Assembly (NCBI RefSeq): GCF_042684585.1
Contig: NZ_JBHULS010000001.1
Location: 558,001 to 622,000, forward strand
Direction: 5' to 3'
DNA: 64,000 bases
Source: Algorimicrobium sediminis
GTDB lineage: Bacteria > Bacteroidota > Bacteroidia > Flavobacteriales > Flavobacteriaceae
Shown here: positions 8,835 to 16,982 of the stretch, in pieces
Layout of the letters: each line of letters starts with the position of its first letter
How positions within the stretch are numbered: position 1 is the first letter of the stretch
The notes under the pieces: generated by a model
What the model was told of the DNA's origin: nothing
Seen by the model: the letters and a program-made list of their open reading frames with translations, nothing else
Database searches by the model: none
Made by a program: the position numbers and the translations under genes

Positions 8835-9380
8835 TTATACTGCATCGGTTCCATCATCATGCGGATACAGCACAGCATCTTTTTTTAAGAGTGTTACAGG
8901 TTTCTGTAAAATTAAATTGTTAGGATAGGTAACTAAATCGCCGTTATCCATTCGTAAATGAAGTTGAAAAGCGGCAATGTCTTCAATAATAGCTTCTATA
9001 GGAAAATCTTTGTCGTGAATCATTATTTTATCTCCTACTTTATAGGGGAAGTTAAAAAACATAATAATTCCGGAGGTAATATTGCTTAAAATAGACCAAA
9101 TGGCAAACAAAGCAATACCAAGAACTGCAAATATAGACGAGAAAATAAGGGCCAGTTCTTTAAATTCTGTTCCTAAAATAAAAGCCTGAATAAGCATCCA
9201 AATTAAAAAAAGTGTTACCGTGGCGTACCGGACTATTAAATGAATTCGGGCATCGTTTATGCCAGCTTTCTGACCAATTTTTTGAATAAGTGTTTTTACT
9301 GTAAAGCGAATAAATAGTAATATAATTAACAAGATAATACTTGCTAAAAACTCCGATTTATAAGTTTGAAAAAATAGCAT
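8835..9380 (-). CDS. Small MscS-type mechanosensitive channel protein
   Basis: A 181-residue protein with membrane helices at about residues 10-30, 50-70 and 80-110, followed by the MscS beta domain. The pore-lining helix region has the Gly/Ala pattern (SSIFAVLGIALFAIWSILSN) followed by SGIIMFFNFPYKVGDKI, close to the MscS F-RPF-VGD signature. Compared with E. coli MscS (286 residues) it lacks most of the C-terminal cytoplasmic vestibule and stops soon after the beta domain (DLVTYPNNLILQKPV). Short versions of this type are common in Bacteroidetes. It probably contributes to osmotic pressure release. It sits between maf and corA in one operon. Confidence 0.88.
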   Translation of the reverse strand: MLFFQTYKSEFLASIILLIILLFIRFTVKTLIQKIGQKAGINDARIHLIVRYATVTLFLIWMLIQAFILGTEFKELALIFSSIFAVLGIALFAIWSILSNITSGIIMFFNFPYKVGDKIMIHDKDFPIEAIIEDIAAFQLHLRMDNGDLVTYPNNLILQKPVTLLKKDAVLYPHDDGTDAV

Positions 9381-9449
9381 AATTGTTTTGTCCTTTTTAT
9401 GGTAAAGATAGGGTGTATTACCTTTAACAAAAACTATTTTAGCTAATAT

Positions 9450-10040
9450 TTATGACCCCGTGAATTCCATTAAGGTTTTATAAACCAGATGGGTTGGCAG
9501 GCCTACTACATTAAAATAGGAGCCCTCAATTTTGGTAATACCAATTTGGCCTATCCATTCTTGAATACCATAAGCCCCGGCCTTATCGAAAGGTTTACAA
9601 GTAGTTATGTAATGCCAAATTTCGTGTTCGGTTAATGCCTTAAAAGTGACTTTTGTAACCGCATTTACTGTTTTTTGTTTAGCGGTTGTTGTAAAACAGA
9701 CGGAAGTAATAACCTCATGAGTGGTATTACTTAAGGATTGAATCATGTTAAAAGCCTCTTGTGGTGTTTTGGGTTTACCCAAAGCTTTTTGTTGGTGCCA
9801 TACTATGGTGTCGCTGGTAATAAGAATATCGTTAGCTTGTAAACTGTTTTGAAAAGGCAAGGCTTTCAGTTGTGCTAAATAGTCACTTATTTCAAAATGA
9901 CGCAAGCGTGGGGGAAACTCCTCTTTTACAGGTTTTAAAATTACCTTAAACGCCAGACCTAACTCTTTAAAAAATTGCTGCCTTCGGGGAGAGCCCGAAG
10001 CTAAAATTAAATTAAAATTGTTAAGCTGTTGGTGTATCAT
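9450..10040 (-). CDS. maf: Maf family nucleotide pyrophosphatase
   Basis: A 196-residue protein of usual Maf length. The N-terminal signature LILASGSPRRQQFFKELGL (residues about 11-29) is the nucleotide-binding loop. LITSDTIVWHQQKALGKP carries the catalytic Asp and the following Lys-containing segment, and DKAGAYGIQEWIG is the conserved third motif. Family members hydrolyse non-canonical or pyrimidine nucleoside triphosphates to monophosphates, preventing misincorporation and affecting septum formation. Its start overlaps the stop of the upstream prenyltransferase gene by one base (ATGA-type), so translation is coupled. Substrate subtype (dTTP/UTP or 7-methyl-GTP) was not resolved. Confidence 0.93.
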   Translation of the reverse strand: MIHQQLNNFNLILASGSPRRQQFFKELGLAFKVILKPVKEEFPPRLRHFEISDYLAQLKALPFQNSLQANDILITSDTIVWHQQKALGKPKTPQEAFNMIQSLSNTTHEVITSVCFTTTAKQKTVNAVTKVTFKALTEHEIWHYITTCKPFDKAGAYGIQEWIGQIGITKIEGSYFNVVGLPTHLVYKTLMEFTGS

Positions 10041-10957
10041 TATGGTAGTAAAATAAATTTGTAAATAAGCATGGAGCTCATGCCTGTTAGCATAATAAGT
10101 TTCAATATAGTACTTATTTGCTTATAGTCTGTAACTAATTTAGCATAAAACAAGCGTAAAACAATGTAAAGTAAAGGCGCTACTACAGCCATCAGAAAAT
10201 ACACAACCAGCCATAAATTTTCATACATATAAGTAATTAAATAATGAACTACAGCAGCTAATAGAATGGTAGAAAGTGCCAGAGCAATATTAGTGGCCCG
10301 CGTGCGTCCTAAAATAATAGGAAGTGTGCGCATTCCAGATTTATAGTCGCCTGGTATATCTTCCAAATCTTTTACCAGTTCTCTAATTAGGTTTATAAAA
10401 AATGCAAATAGGGCGTAATCTGCAATAATTTTGAAGTAGGTTAGTTGGGTTTGTTGGTTGTAAGCGGTAATGGCAGGTAGTAACTCAAACAAACCAACAA
10501 TTAGTAAACTTAAGGCTACCAAAACCGAAATAACCAAATTGCCAACAACTGGCAATTGTTTTAAATAGGAGGCATAAATATAAAGTAGGGCAGAAACACA
10601 AACAAAAACGGCGAAAAAACCCGGTTTGCCTACTAAATGTGCCAAATAAAAGCCAAGTAGTACCCCAATTACATTAAATGCGATAAAAAGCGAGTAGGCC
10701 GATTTTTCTGAAATAAACTTACCAATAAGCAACCTATTTGGTTTGTTAATACTATCGGTGTCCTGATCGAAAATATCATTAATTATATTGCCGGCAGCAG
10801 CCAAGCACAATGTGGCCACCACTAAAATGGAAAAGCCAAACCCATTTAAGGTAATGGCTACCCCAAAAGGTTCTAAAAGGGCGTATTTAATAAGAAGTTG
10901 CACAAAGGCAATAAGTAGTAAATTTTTCCAACGCACTAACCTCAAGAAATTCAGCAT
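10040..10957 (-). CDS. UbiA-type prenyltransferase (geranylgeranylglycerol-phosphate geranylgeranyltransferase-like)
   Basis: A 305-residue integral membrane protein with about nine helices and both Asp-rich UbiA motifs: NDIFDQDTDSINKPNR (residues about 60-75) and DLEDIPGDYKSGMRTLP (about 197-213), which bind Mg2+-diphosphate of the prenyl donor. Among UbiA enzymes the second motif and the wording around it resemble the digeranylgeranylglyceryl-phosphate synthase group, and Bacteroidetes homologues are usually annotated that way. The true acceptor in bacteria is not settled. It sits between the KdsC-like phosphatase (48 bases) and maf (one-base overlap). There are no quinone synthesis genes nearby to support a menaquinone role. 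Confidence 0.85.
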   Translation of the reverse strand: MLNFLRLVRWKNLLLIAFVQLLIKYALLEPFGVAITLNGFGFSILVVATLCLAAAGNIINDIFDQDTDSINKPNRLLIGKFISEKSAYSLFIAFNVIGVLLGFYLAHLVGKPGFFAVFVCVSALLYIYASYLKQLPVVGNLVISVLVALSLLIVGLFELLPAITAYNQQTQLTYFKIIADYALFAFFINLIRELVKDLEDIPGDYKSGMRTLPIILGRTRATNIALALSTILLAAVVHYLITYMYENLWLVVYFLMAVVAPLLYIVLRLFYAKLVTDYKQISTILKLIMLTGMSSMLIYKFILLP

Positions 10958-11005
10958 AGGGCAAAAAAGACTTTATAAAATTAAAAAATATGCAGGTAGT
11001 AGCGT

Positions 11006-11536
11006 TTAATCGTATTGCGCATTAAAATCTGTAAACCACTTGTCTTGAACCTTTAAAACCTGCTCAATAACATCGCGTGCCGCACCTTGACCACCATTTT
11101 TATGCGAAACATATTTAGAAATACTTTTAATTTCGGGTGCTGCATCCTGCGGACAGCATGGCAAGCCAACTAACTGCATTACCGGATAATCGGGAATATC
11201 ATCGCCCATGTACAAAACGTTTTCTAATTTTATATGATGCTGATTTAGGTACATGTTAAGTTGTTCAATTTTATTATGCGATCCCAAAAAAATATCTTTA
11301 ATACCCAATCCTTCTAGCCGCGAGCGCACGCCCTCATTAGTGCCACCAGAAATGATACACACCTTAAACCCATTCTTAACGGCGGTTTTTAGGGCGTAAC
11401 CATCCTTAATATTCATGGTTCGTAGCATGTCGCCAGAGGTTAAAACGGTAACAGTGCCATCGGTTAACACGCCGTCTACATCAAAAATAAACGTGGTAAT
11501 ATGTTCTAAATGTTCTTTATAGCTTTTGGAGTCCAT
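11006..11536 (-). CDS. kdsC: KdsC-like HAD phosphatase (3-deoxy-manno-octulosonate 8-phosphate phosphatase family)
   Basis: A 176-residue C0-type HAD hydrolase without a cap domain. Motif I is IFDVDGVLTDGTV (Asp nucleophile and general acid at about residues 19 and 21), motif II is CIISGGTNEGVRSR, and the acidic motif IV is LYMGDDIPDYPVM. KdsC family enzymes are homotetramers that release phosphate from KDO-8-phosphate for lipopolysaccharide core synthesis. Related enzymes act on N-acylneuraminate-9-phosphate, so exact substrate is by homology only. No other KDO gene lies in the window. It is the second gene of the DUF2520 operon. Confidence 0.85.
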   Translation of the reverse strand: MDSKSYKEHLEHITTFIFDVDGVLTDGTVTVLTSGDMLRTMNIKDGYALKTAVKNGFKVCIISGGTNEGVRSRLEGLGIKDIFLGSHNKIEQLNMYLNQHHIKLENVLYMGDDIPDYPVMQLVGLPCCPQDAAPEIKSISKYVSHKNGGQGAARDVIEQVLKVQDKWFTDFNAQYD

Positions 11537-11581
11537 AATAGTGGGTTTTTATATTATTTTTTTACGCTGAAGCATTAACTT

Positions 11582-12355
11582 CTAGTTATTTCTTGGTATC
11601 GAGCCGTGCGTTTTTTTTATAGAACTGGTTAGCAGTTTATAAATGGCCTGATGGTGTTCGTTTGTAAGCAGTTTTAAGTGCTTTTTTATCGTTTTTTTGT
11701 CATTTCGTTTAGCTGGGCCGGTTTGGGCCAAGTAGGGCGATATAGTTTGCACTTTATTAGCAGTTTCTAAAATAAGTGGTTTTAAAATATCGAATTCAAC
11801 GCCTTCCTGTTCTGTTATTTCGTGGGCAACGCGGTATAATTGGTTGGTAAAATTGTTTACAAAAACTGCAGCCAAATGTAAGGCGCGCCGCTGTTCGCTA
11901 TTTACTTTATGCGTATGGCAACCAATTTGCTTGCCTAAAGCTTTAAGTAAAGGTACATCTTGTTTTTCTGTGGTTTCAATACATATAGGTACAGCACTCA
12001 TATCAATAGCCACACCCTTGGAAAATGTTTGTAGCGGATAAAATACGGCACGTCTGTTTTTCTTGTCCAAATCGTATACACTTACACTGCCAGAGGTATG
12101 CGCAATAAGTCTGTTTTTAAATGGAAGTTGTTCCGAAAGTCCAGAAATGGCATCGTCGCTAACGGCAATTATATAAACATCGGCTGGTTTTAAGTCGTTT
12201 AAATTATTAGTAGTTTCCACCTGGTCCTGATACATAGCTAAAGCGCGTAACGATCGGTTGTACCATTGCACTATTTTAATTGTTTCTGAATGTAAAAAGA
12301 CTTCAAATAAATGGGTGGCTACATTGCCTGCTCCTAAAATGCTAACTGTTATCAT
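11582..12355 (-). CDS. Rossmann-fold DUF2520 protein
   Basis: A 257-residue protein if started at the ATG at 12355. An in-frame ATG 99 bases upstream would add a segment unlike the family and would run across the divergent globin promoter. The N-terminus MITVSILGAGNVATHLFEVF is a GxGxxA dinucleotide-binding loop. The middle has a VYIIAVSDDAISGL strand-helix and LIAHTSGSVSVYDL. The C-terminal helical part (ALHLAAVFVNNFTNQLYRVA) is the DUF2520 domain found next to NADP-binding folds of the F420/ketopantoate-reductase type. Activity is unknown. It is the first gene of the six-gene operon running to corA. Confidence 0.85.
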   Translation of the reverse strand: MITVSILGAGNVATHLFEVFLHSETIKIVQWYNRSLRALAMYQDQVETTNNLNDLKPADVYIIAVSDDAISGLSEQLPFKNRLIAHTSGSVSVYDLDKKNRRAVFYPLQTFSKGVAIDMSAVPICIETTEKQDVPLLKALGKQIGCHTHKVNSEQRRALHLAAVFVNNFTNQLYRVAHEITEQEGVEFDILKPLILETANKVQTISPYLAQTGPAKRNDKKTIKKHLKLLTNEHHQAIYKLLTSSIKKTHGSIPRNN

Positions 12356-12378
12356 GTGGCTAAAATAGCGAAGTCTCA

Positions 12379-12408
12379 TTTGATATAAAAGAATGATGCC
12401 TATCTTTG
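12379..12408 (+). promoter_or_regulatory. Strong Bacteroidetes promoter abutting the globin start codon
   Basis: TTTG at 12379-12382 and TATCTTTG at 12401-12408 are separated by 18 bases, a near-ideal TTTG-N19-TAnnTTTG promoter. The ATG of the truncated globin begins at 12413, only 4 bases beyond the -7 box, so the mRNA should be leaderless or nearly so. Confidence 0.7.
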
Positions 12409-12412
12409 TGAT

Positions 12413-12811
12413 ATGAGAGCAAAAAAAACTATTGAAACCCGGGAAGATATACATTTTTTAGTCAGTACCTTTTATGATAAAGTGCGTAAAGATTCCTTTT
12501 TGGGGCCTTTTTTCAATCCAATAATAACAGATTGGGATGCGCACATAAACCATTTAACAACCTTTTGGGAGAGTAGCCTGTTTATGACACGTAAATTAGA
12601 GCATAAATATCAAGGCAATCCTCTGGACGTACACGTGCGTGTGGACCACGAAACCAAGCACGTGATTACAGAAAAACACTTTGGTGCATGGCTAAATTTA
12701 TGGCTTGAAACTATTAATGCCCATTTTGAAGGTGAGGTTGCTGAAAACGCAAAACACCGTGCGCGGAAAATGAGTAGTTTTTTATACCTAAATATTTTTC
12801 AATCCAGATAA
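12413..12811 (+). CDS. Group III truncated hemoglobin
   Basis: A 132-residue heme protein of the group III (P-type) truncated globin family. It has the family's FYDKVRKDSFLGPFF opening (residues 20-34), a distal-side segment HINHLTTFWESSLF around 45-58 with the conserved Trp, and a C-terminal half with VITEKHFGAWLNLW, where the His before Phe is the likely proximal heme ligand. Group III globins are linked to oxygen or nitric oxide chemistry; the role here is not shown. It is divergent from the DUF2520 gene and precedes ccsBA-1 by 136 bases. The start is fixed by the family N-terminus, although the promoter almost touches it. Confidence 0.92.
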   Translation: MRAKKTIETREDIHFLVSTFYDKVRKDSFLGPFFNPIITDWDAHINHLTTFWESSLFMTRKLEHKYQGNPLDVHVRVDHETKHVITEKHFGAWLNLWLETINAHFEGEVAENAKHRARKMSSFLYLNIFQSR

Positions 12812-12911
12812 TCAGCTTATTAATAAAAGAGGGCTTATTTTTTAATTTTTTTTTAACAAATTCTTAAAAAAAGACTTGTTTTTTTTGTCATTATTTACAA
12901 AACAAAAGCCG

Positions 12912-12919
12912 TAAATTTG
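12912..12919 (+). promoter_or_regulatory. Promoter box upstream of ccsBA-1
   Basis: TAAATTTG matches TAnnTTTG and lies 28 bases before the ccsBA-1 ATG. A TTTG at 12884-12887 is the likely upstream element, although the 24-base spacer is somewhat long. Confidence 0.5.
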
Positions 12920-12947
12920 CATTATTCAATTTTTAGAGTCAAAAAAG

Positions 12948-15900
12948 ATGCAAAATAAACTCGCTAAGTTCCTTTTCTCAACACGATTAACGTCCTTCTT
13001 ATTTATTGCTTTTGCTGTGGCTATGGCCATTGGTACTTTTCTTGATGCCGGTCAGGATACCTCGCCCACGCCCTATACCCGAAATTTAATTTACAACACC
13101 TGGTGGTTTGAGGCGATAATGGTTTTATTCGCTATTAATTTTATTGGAAACATAAAAAAATACCGCCTTTGGCGTAAGGAGCAATGGGCTACTTTAACGC
13201 TTCACTTGTCCTTTATCCTTATCATTATTGGCGCAGGTATCACACGCTATATTGGTTTTGAAGGGATTATGGCCATCCGCGAGGGTGCTACCGAAAATAC
13301 TTTCCTATCTCAAAAAACCTATTTAACGGCCTACATTGATGGCGATTATATGGTGGATGGTGTAGCCCAACGAAAAATTGTTGAAAAAGAAGTCGATTTT
13401 TCACCAAGACTTAACAACAGTTTTTACTACCAAACGTCGTACAATGGCCAAGATGTTACTTTTGAGTTAGAACAATTTATAGGTAATGCCGAGTTAGACG
13501 TGGTACCCAGCGATACAGGCGATGAGTACCTTAAAATTGTGGAATCTGGCGGAGGTGCTCCGCACAATCACTTCCTAAAAATGGGCGAGGTACAGAGTCT
13601 TCATAATGTGCTTTTTTCATTGAATAACCATGTAGATGGTGCTGTAAATATTACTTATAAAGACGGCGAATTAACTATTCAGTCGCCTTTTGAAGGCGAA
13701 TATTTAACCATGGCAACTGGCCAATCTGGTAAACTGGTTAAGGACAGTATTCAACCCTTAAATTTAAGAGCACGTTACGTAATTGCAGACATGCAAATGG
13801 TATTTCCGAAACCCGTTGTAAAAGGCGATTTTGAGCTGGTTAAAAAATCTGAAATGCTTCGCGGTGATGAAGATGGTGTTGTGTTGAAGGTAACCTCTGG
13901 AGGTGAAACCAAACGCGTTAATTTACTTGGTGGTCAAGGTTTTAGTAAGCCTTTCGAGAAATTGGAAATTGCCGGTTTAGATATTGCTTTAAAATATGGT
14001 TCTAAAATTCTAGAATTGCCTTTTAGTGTGAAGCTAAACGATTTTATAGCTGAAAAATATCCGGGTACAGAAAAGAGCTATTCTGCCTTTGCCAGCGAAG
14101 TAACTATAATCGATCCGGAAGAAGGCGATTTTAATTACCGTATTTATATGAACAATATTTTGGATCATCGTGGCTATCGTTTCTTCCAAGCAAGTTTTGA
14201 TCCCGATGAATTAGGTTCGCACTTGTCTGTTAATCACGACCGTTTAGGTACATGGGTTACGTATATTGGTTACATGTTACTGTACCTGGGCTTAATGGCC
14301 ATTTTATTCGACAAAAACACACGGTTTGGTGCTTTAGAACGCAAGTTAACCGCGATTAAGGAAAAGAAGAAAAATAAATTAAAAACCAAAGCTGCCACCA
14401 TATTACTGCTCGCTTTTACCCTAACAGGTGTTGCGCAGGGACATGGTCCAGATGATGGGCATCAACACGATAGGAGTAGACCCACTCAAGAGCAAATAGA
14501 TTCTATTTTACAGGTAAATATTACACCTAAAGAGCACGCCAGTAAGTTTGGAAGTTTGGTAATTCAAGATGCAGGTGGTAGAATGAAACCCTTGAATACT
14601 TTTGCTTCCGAAATGCTTCGGAAATTAAGTAAAAAGGATTCGTATGGCGATTTTGATGCCAATCAAATTTTCTTGTCCATTCAAGAAAGTCCACTACTGT
14701 GGTATAATGTGCCAATTATTTATTTAAAGCCTCAAAAAGCCGATTCTATCCGCACCATTATTGGTGTGCCTAAAGATCAAAAATATGTGCCATTAGTAGA
14801 TTTCTTCACACGCGAGGGAAATTACAAATTAGGACCTTATTTAGAAGACGCTTATAAGGCGCAAATTCCAAACGGTATTCAAAAGGAAATGAAAGAAACC
14901 GACCAGCGCGTAAATTTATTGTATAACACTATAGATGGTTATGCGTTGCGAATTTTTCCGGTACCAGACGATGAAAATAATAAATGGATTTCGTCCGTGG
15001 AATTTAGACGCGATTCCTATCGGGAAAAAATACAGGATTCGCTATACGGTAACTTTATTAACAATGGGTTTAGCGCATATTTATTAACGCTAAACTTGGC
15101 TAAAAAGTCGGGCGATTTTACACAAGCTGAAGAAATTTTAGAATCCTTTACCAAAACACAAAACAAATACGGTAGCGAGGTTATGCTTTCGGAAAAAAAG
15201 GTGAAAGCGGAAATAATGTATAACCATTACGATATTTTTAGAAACCTGTTTAGCATGTATATGTATGCTGCTACCTTCATGTTTATTGTACTAATTTTTC
15301 AAATATTTAAAGAAAACAACAAAATTATAAATGTTTCGGTTACTGTTTCTAAAGTGATTATTTGGGCTTTCTTTATTTTGCACACCATAGGTTTAGCTGT
15401 ACGCTGGTATATTTCCGGCCATGCACCATGGAGTGATGCTTACGAATCTATGATTTACGTGGCTTGGGCAACTATGTTCTTTGGTTTGGCATTCGGAAAA
15501 CGTAGCGATTTAACTATCGCGGCAACGGCTTTTGTAACAGCTATTATTTTAATGGTAGCGCATTGGAACTGGATGGACCCGTCTATTGCCAACTTACAAC
15601 CAGTTTTAGATAGTTATTGGTTAATGATTCACGTATCTATTATTGTAGCCAGTTACGGCCCGTTTGCCTTGGGTACTATTTTAGGTATTTTGGTGATGCT
15701 ATTAATGATTTTTACCACCAAAAACAACAAAAGCAAAATGCTTATTAATATTAAGGAGTTAACTATTATTAATGAAATGGCCTTAACGGTTGGTTTGGTT
15801 TTATTAACAATTGGAAACTTTTTAGGCGGTATGTGGGCTAACGAGAGTTGGGGGCGCTACTGGGGCTGGGATCCAAAGGAAACATGGGCTTTAATTAGTA

Positions 15901-16160
15901 TTATGGTTTACGCTTTTGTAATTCATATGCGTTTGGTGCCAGGTTTACGCGGACTGTTTGGATTTAATTTAGCATCTATTATTGCTTTTTCAAGTATTAT
16001 AATGACTTACTTTGGTGTTAACTTTTACTTGGCTGGTTTGCACTCTTATGCCAGTGGCGATCAAATATTAAGCGTTAAGTTTATTGCCATTAGTTTTGGT
16101 ATAATAGCTGTTCTCGGTTTCTTTGCATACCGAAAATATGCAAAATTTTACAAAAAATAA
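12948..16160 (+). CDS. ccsBA: Fused cytochrome c synthase CcsBA (system II), copy 1
   Basis: A 1070-residue fusion of ResB/CcsB (about 1-470) and ResC/CcsA (about 770-1070), the heme exporter and synthase that attaches heme to CxxCH motifs outside the inner membrane. ResB features are the N-terminal helices (FLFIAFAVAMAIGTFLD) and a large periplasmic beta region. The CcsA half carries the WWD heme-handling motif at about 961-980 (WANESWGRYWGWDPKETW) and heme-ligand histidines in SGHAPWSDAYES, MIHVSII and GLHSYASGD. A second signal-like helix near residue 490 is followed by a His-rich segment (GHGPDDGHQHD). A paralogue lies at 53456-56599. This stand-alone copy is probably the housekeeping synthase for CxxCH cytochromes. 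Confidence 0.93.
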   Translation: MQNKLAKFLFSTRLTSFLFIAFAVAMAIGTFLDAGQDTSPTPYTRNLIYNTWWFEAIMVLFAINFIGNIKKYRLWRKEQWATLTLHLSFILIIIGAGITRYIGFEGIMAIREGATENTFLSQKTYLTAYIDGDYMVDGVAQRKIVEKEVDFSPRLNNSFYYQTSYNGQDVTFELEQFIGNAELDVVPSDTGDEYLKIVESGGGAPHNHFLKMGEVQSLHNVLFSLNNHVDGAVNITYKDGELTIQSPFEGEYLTMATGQSGKLVKDSIQPLNLRARYVIADMQMVFPKPVVKGDFELVKKSEMLRGDEDGVVLKVTSGGETKRVNLLGGQGFSKPFEKLEIAGLDIALKYGSKILELPFSVKLNDFIAEKYPGTEKSYSAFASEVTIIDPEEGDFNYRIYMNNILDHRGYRFFQASFDPDELGSHLSVNHDRLGTWVTYIGYMLLYLGLMAILFDKNTRFGALERKLTAIKEKKKNKLKTKAATILLLAFTLTGVAQGHGPDDGHQHDRSRPTQEQIDSILQVNITPKEHASKFGSLVIQDAGGRMKPLNTFASEMLRKLSKKDSYGDFDANQIFLSIQESPLLWYNVPIIYLKPQKADSIRTIIGVPKDQKYVPLVDFFTREGNYKLGPYLEDAYKAQIPNGIQKEMKETDQRVNLLYNTIDGYALRIFPVPDDENNKWISSVEFRRDSYREKIQDSLYGNFINNGFSAYLLTLNLAKKSGDFTQAEEILESFTKTQNKYGSEVMLSEKKVKAEIMYNHYDIFRNLFSMYMYAATFMFIVLIFQIFKENNKIINVSVTVSKVIIWAFFILHTIGLAVRWYISGHAPWSDAYESMIYVAWATMFFGLAFGKRSDLTIAATAFVTAIILMVAHWNWMDPSIANLQPVLDSYWLMIHVSIIVASYGPFALGTILGILVMLLMIFTTKNNKSKMLINIKELTIINEMALTVGLVLLTIGNFLGGMWANESWGRYWGWDPKETWALISIMVYAFVIHMRLVPGLRGLFGFNLASIIAFSSIIMTYFGVNFYLAGLHSYASGDQILSVKFIAISFGIIAVLGFFAYRKYAKFYKK

Positions 16161-16180
16161 GTAGTTAGCAGTTAAGCACA

Positions 16181-16223
16181 AAAAAAGCGGCTCCGTTTCT
16201 TATAAATCGGAAGCCGCTTTTTT
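16181..16223 (+). terminator. Rho-independent terminator after ccsBA-1
   Basis: AAAAAAGCGGCTCCG pairs with CGGAAGCCGCTTTTTT (one bulged A) around a 12-base loop, with a T-run. It starts 20 bases after the stop codon. Confidence 0.85.
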
Positions 16224-16420
16224 ATGCGTTTTATAATTCAAAAACATAAACTAATGCACGATGCGCTAACAAAAATTAAGTTAGTACCCGTGCTTAAATA
16301 AGTTTGTTTTTCCTTGCCCTGAAAAAAAGTTTTTTAGCCTACGGCGTTAGTGGGTGCAAGCGCACAAAGCCTATTTAACGTTACAATACGTGTTGGTACG
16401 CAAATAACGTATTTAAACTT

Positions 16421-16792
16421 TTACAGTTTTATAGGGTCTTTATCAAGATTTAAATCATCTAGCATATCTTGAGTAAATTTGTAGTGGCCGCGACGTGTAA
16501 TAATTCGAAACTTGTGATCTTTCATGCGTGTAAGCACATCTAAAAAACGCCATTTGGATTTTAATAAAATGGGCTCTTCAGATTTTAAGCTAATTTCGAA
16601 ATAATGCTTCCTACCTGCTTTTTCGGCAACAATATTTGGTGTAATAGTTAAATCCGATCCTTTTTTGTGGTAGGACTTCGGACTTTCATAACCAGGAACA
16701 TCGGCTTTAATATTGTCGTAGCCTAAATTTTCCAGATAATTCAAAGATTCTTTTAAAAATGTGGTGCTTTCTTGTTGTTCTGTTGTACTCAT
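16421..16792 (-). CDS. Conserved-looking small protein of unknown function
   Basis: A 123-residue soluble protein with no signal peptide or membrane segment that I do not recognise. A helical N-terminal part (TTFLKESLNYLENLGYDNIK) leads into a beta-rich centre (KGSDLTITPNIVAEKAGRKH, then YFEISLKSE) and a basic tail (RMKDHKFRIITRRGHYKFT). The D-then-ExxxK spacing in the centre superficially recalls a nuclease-like PD-(D/E)xK core, but the motif is imperfect. It stands alone, divergent from the PLP enzyme gene. The well-formed start and balanced composition support a real gene. Confidence 0.7.
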   Translation of the reverse strand: MSTTEQQESTTFLKESLNYLENLGYDNIKADVPGYESPKSYHKKGSDLTITPNIVAEKAGRKHYFEISLKSEEPILLKSKWRFLDVLTRMKDHKFRIITRRGHYKFTQDMLDDLNLDKDPIKL

Positions 16793-16982
16793 AATGGTAA
16801 ATATAACAAAAATTTATGAATTTTGCCTTTCAGTAGCTGTAAAAACCTGATAATGATTTGCTTAATCCATTTTTTTTGAACGGTATTACCAGTAAAACCC
16901 CTTATTTCTACATATCTCTTATTAATGGCCCTGAAAGACTTGTATAATAGTTGTAAATTAGTGGCACAAAAAGCAGACACTT

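Noticed and set aside
12356..12454. Earlier ATG for the DUF2520 gene
   Set aside because: The added 33 residues do not fit the family, and the extension would overlap the divergent globin gene start and its promoter.
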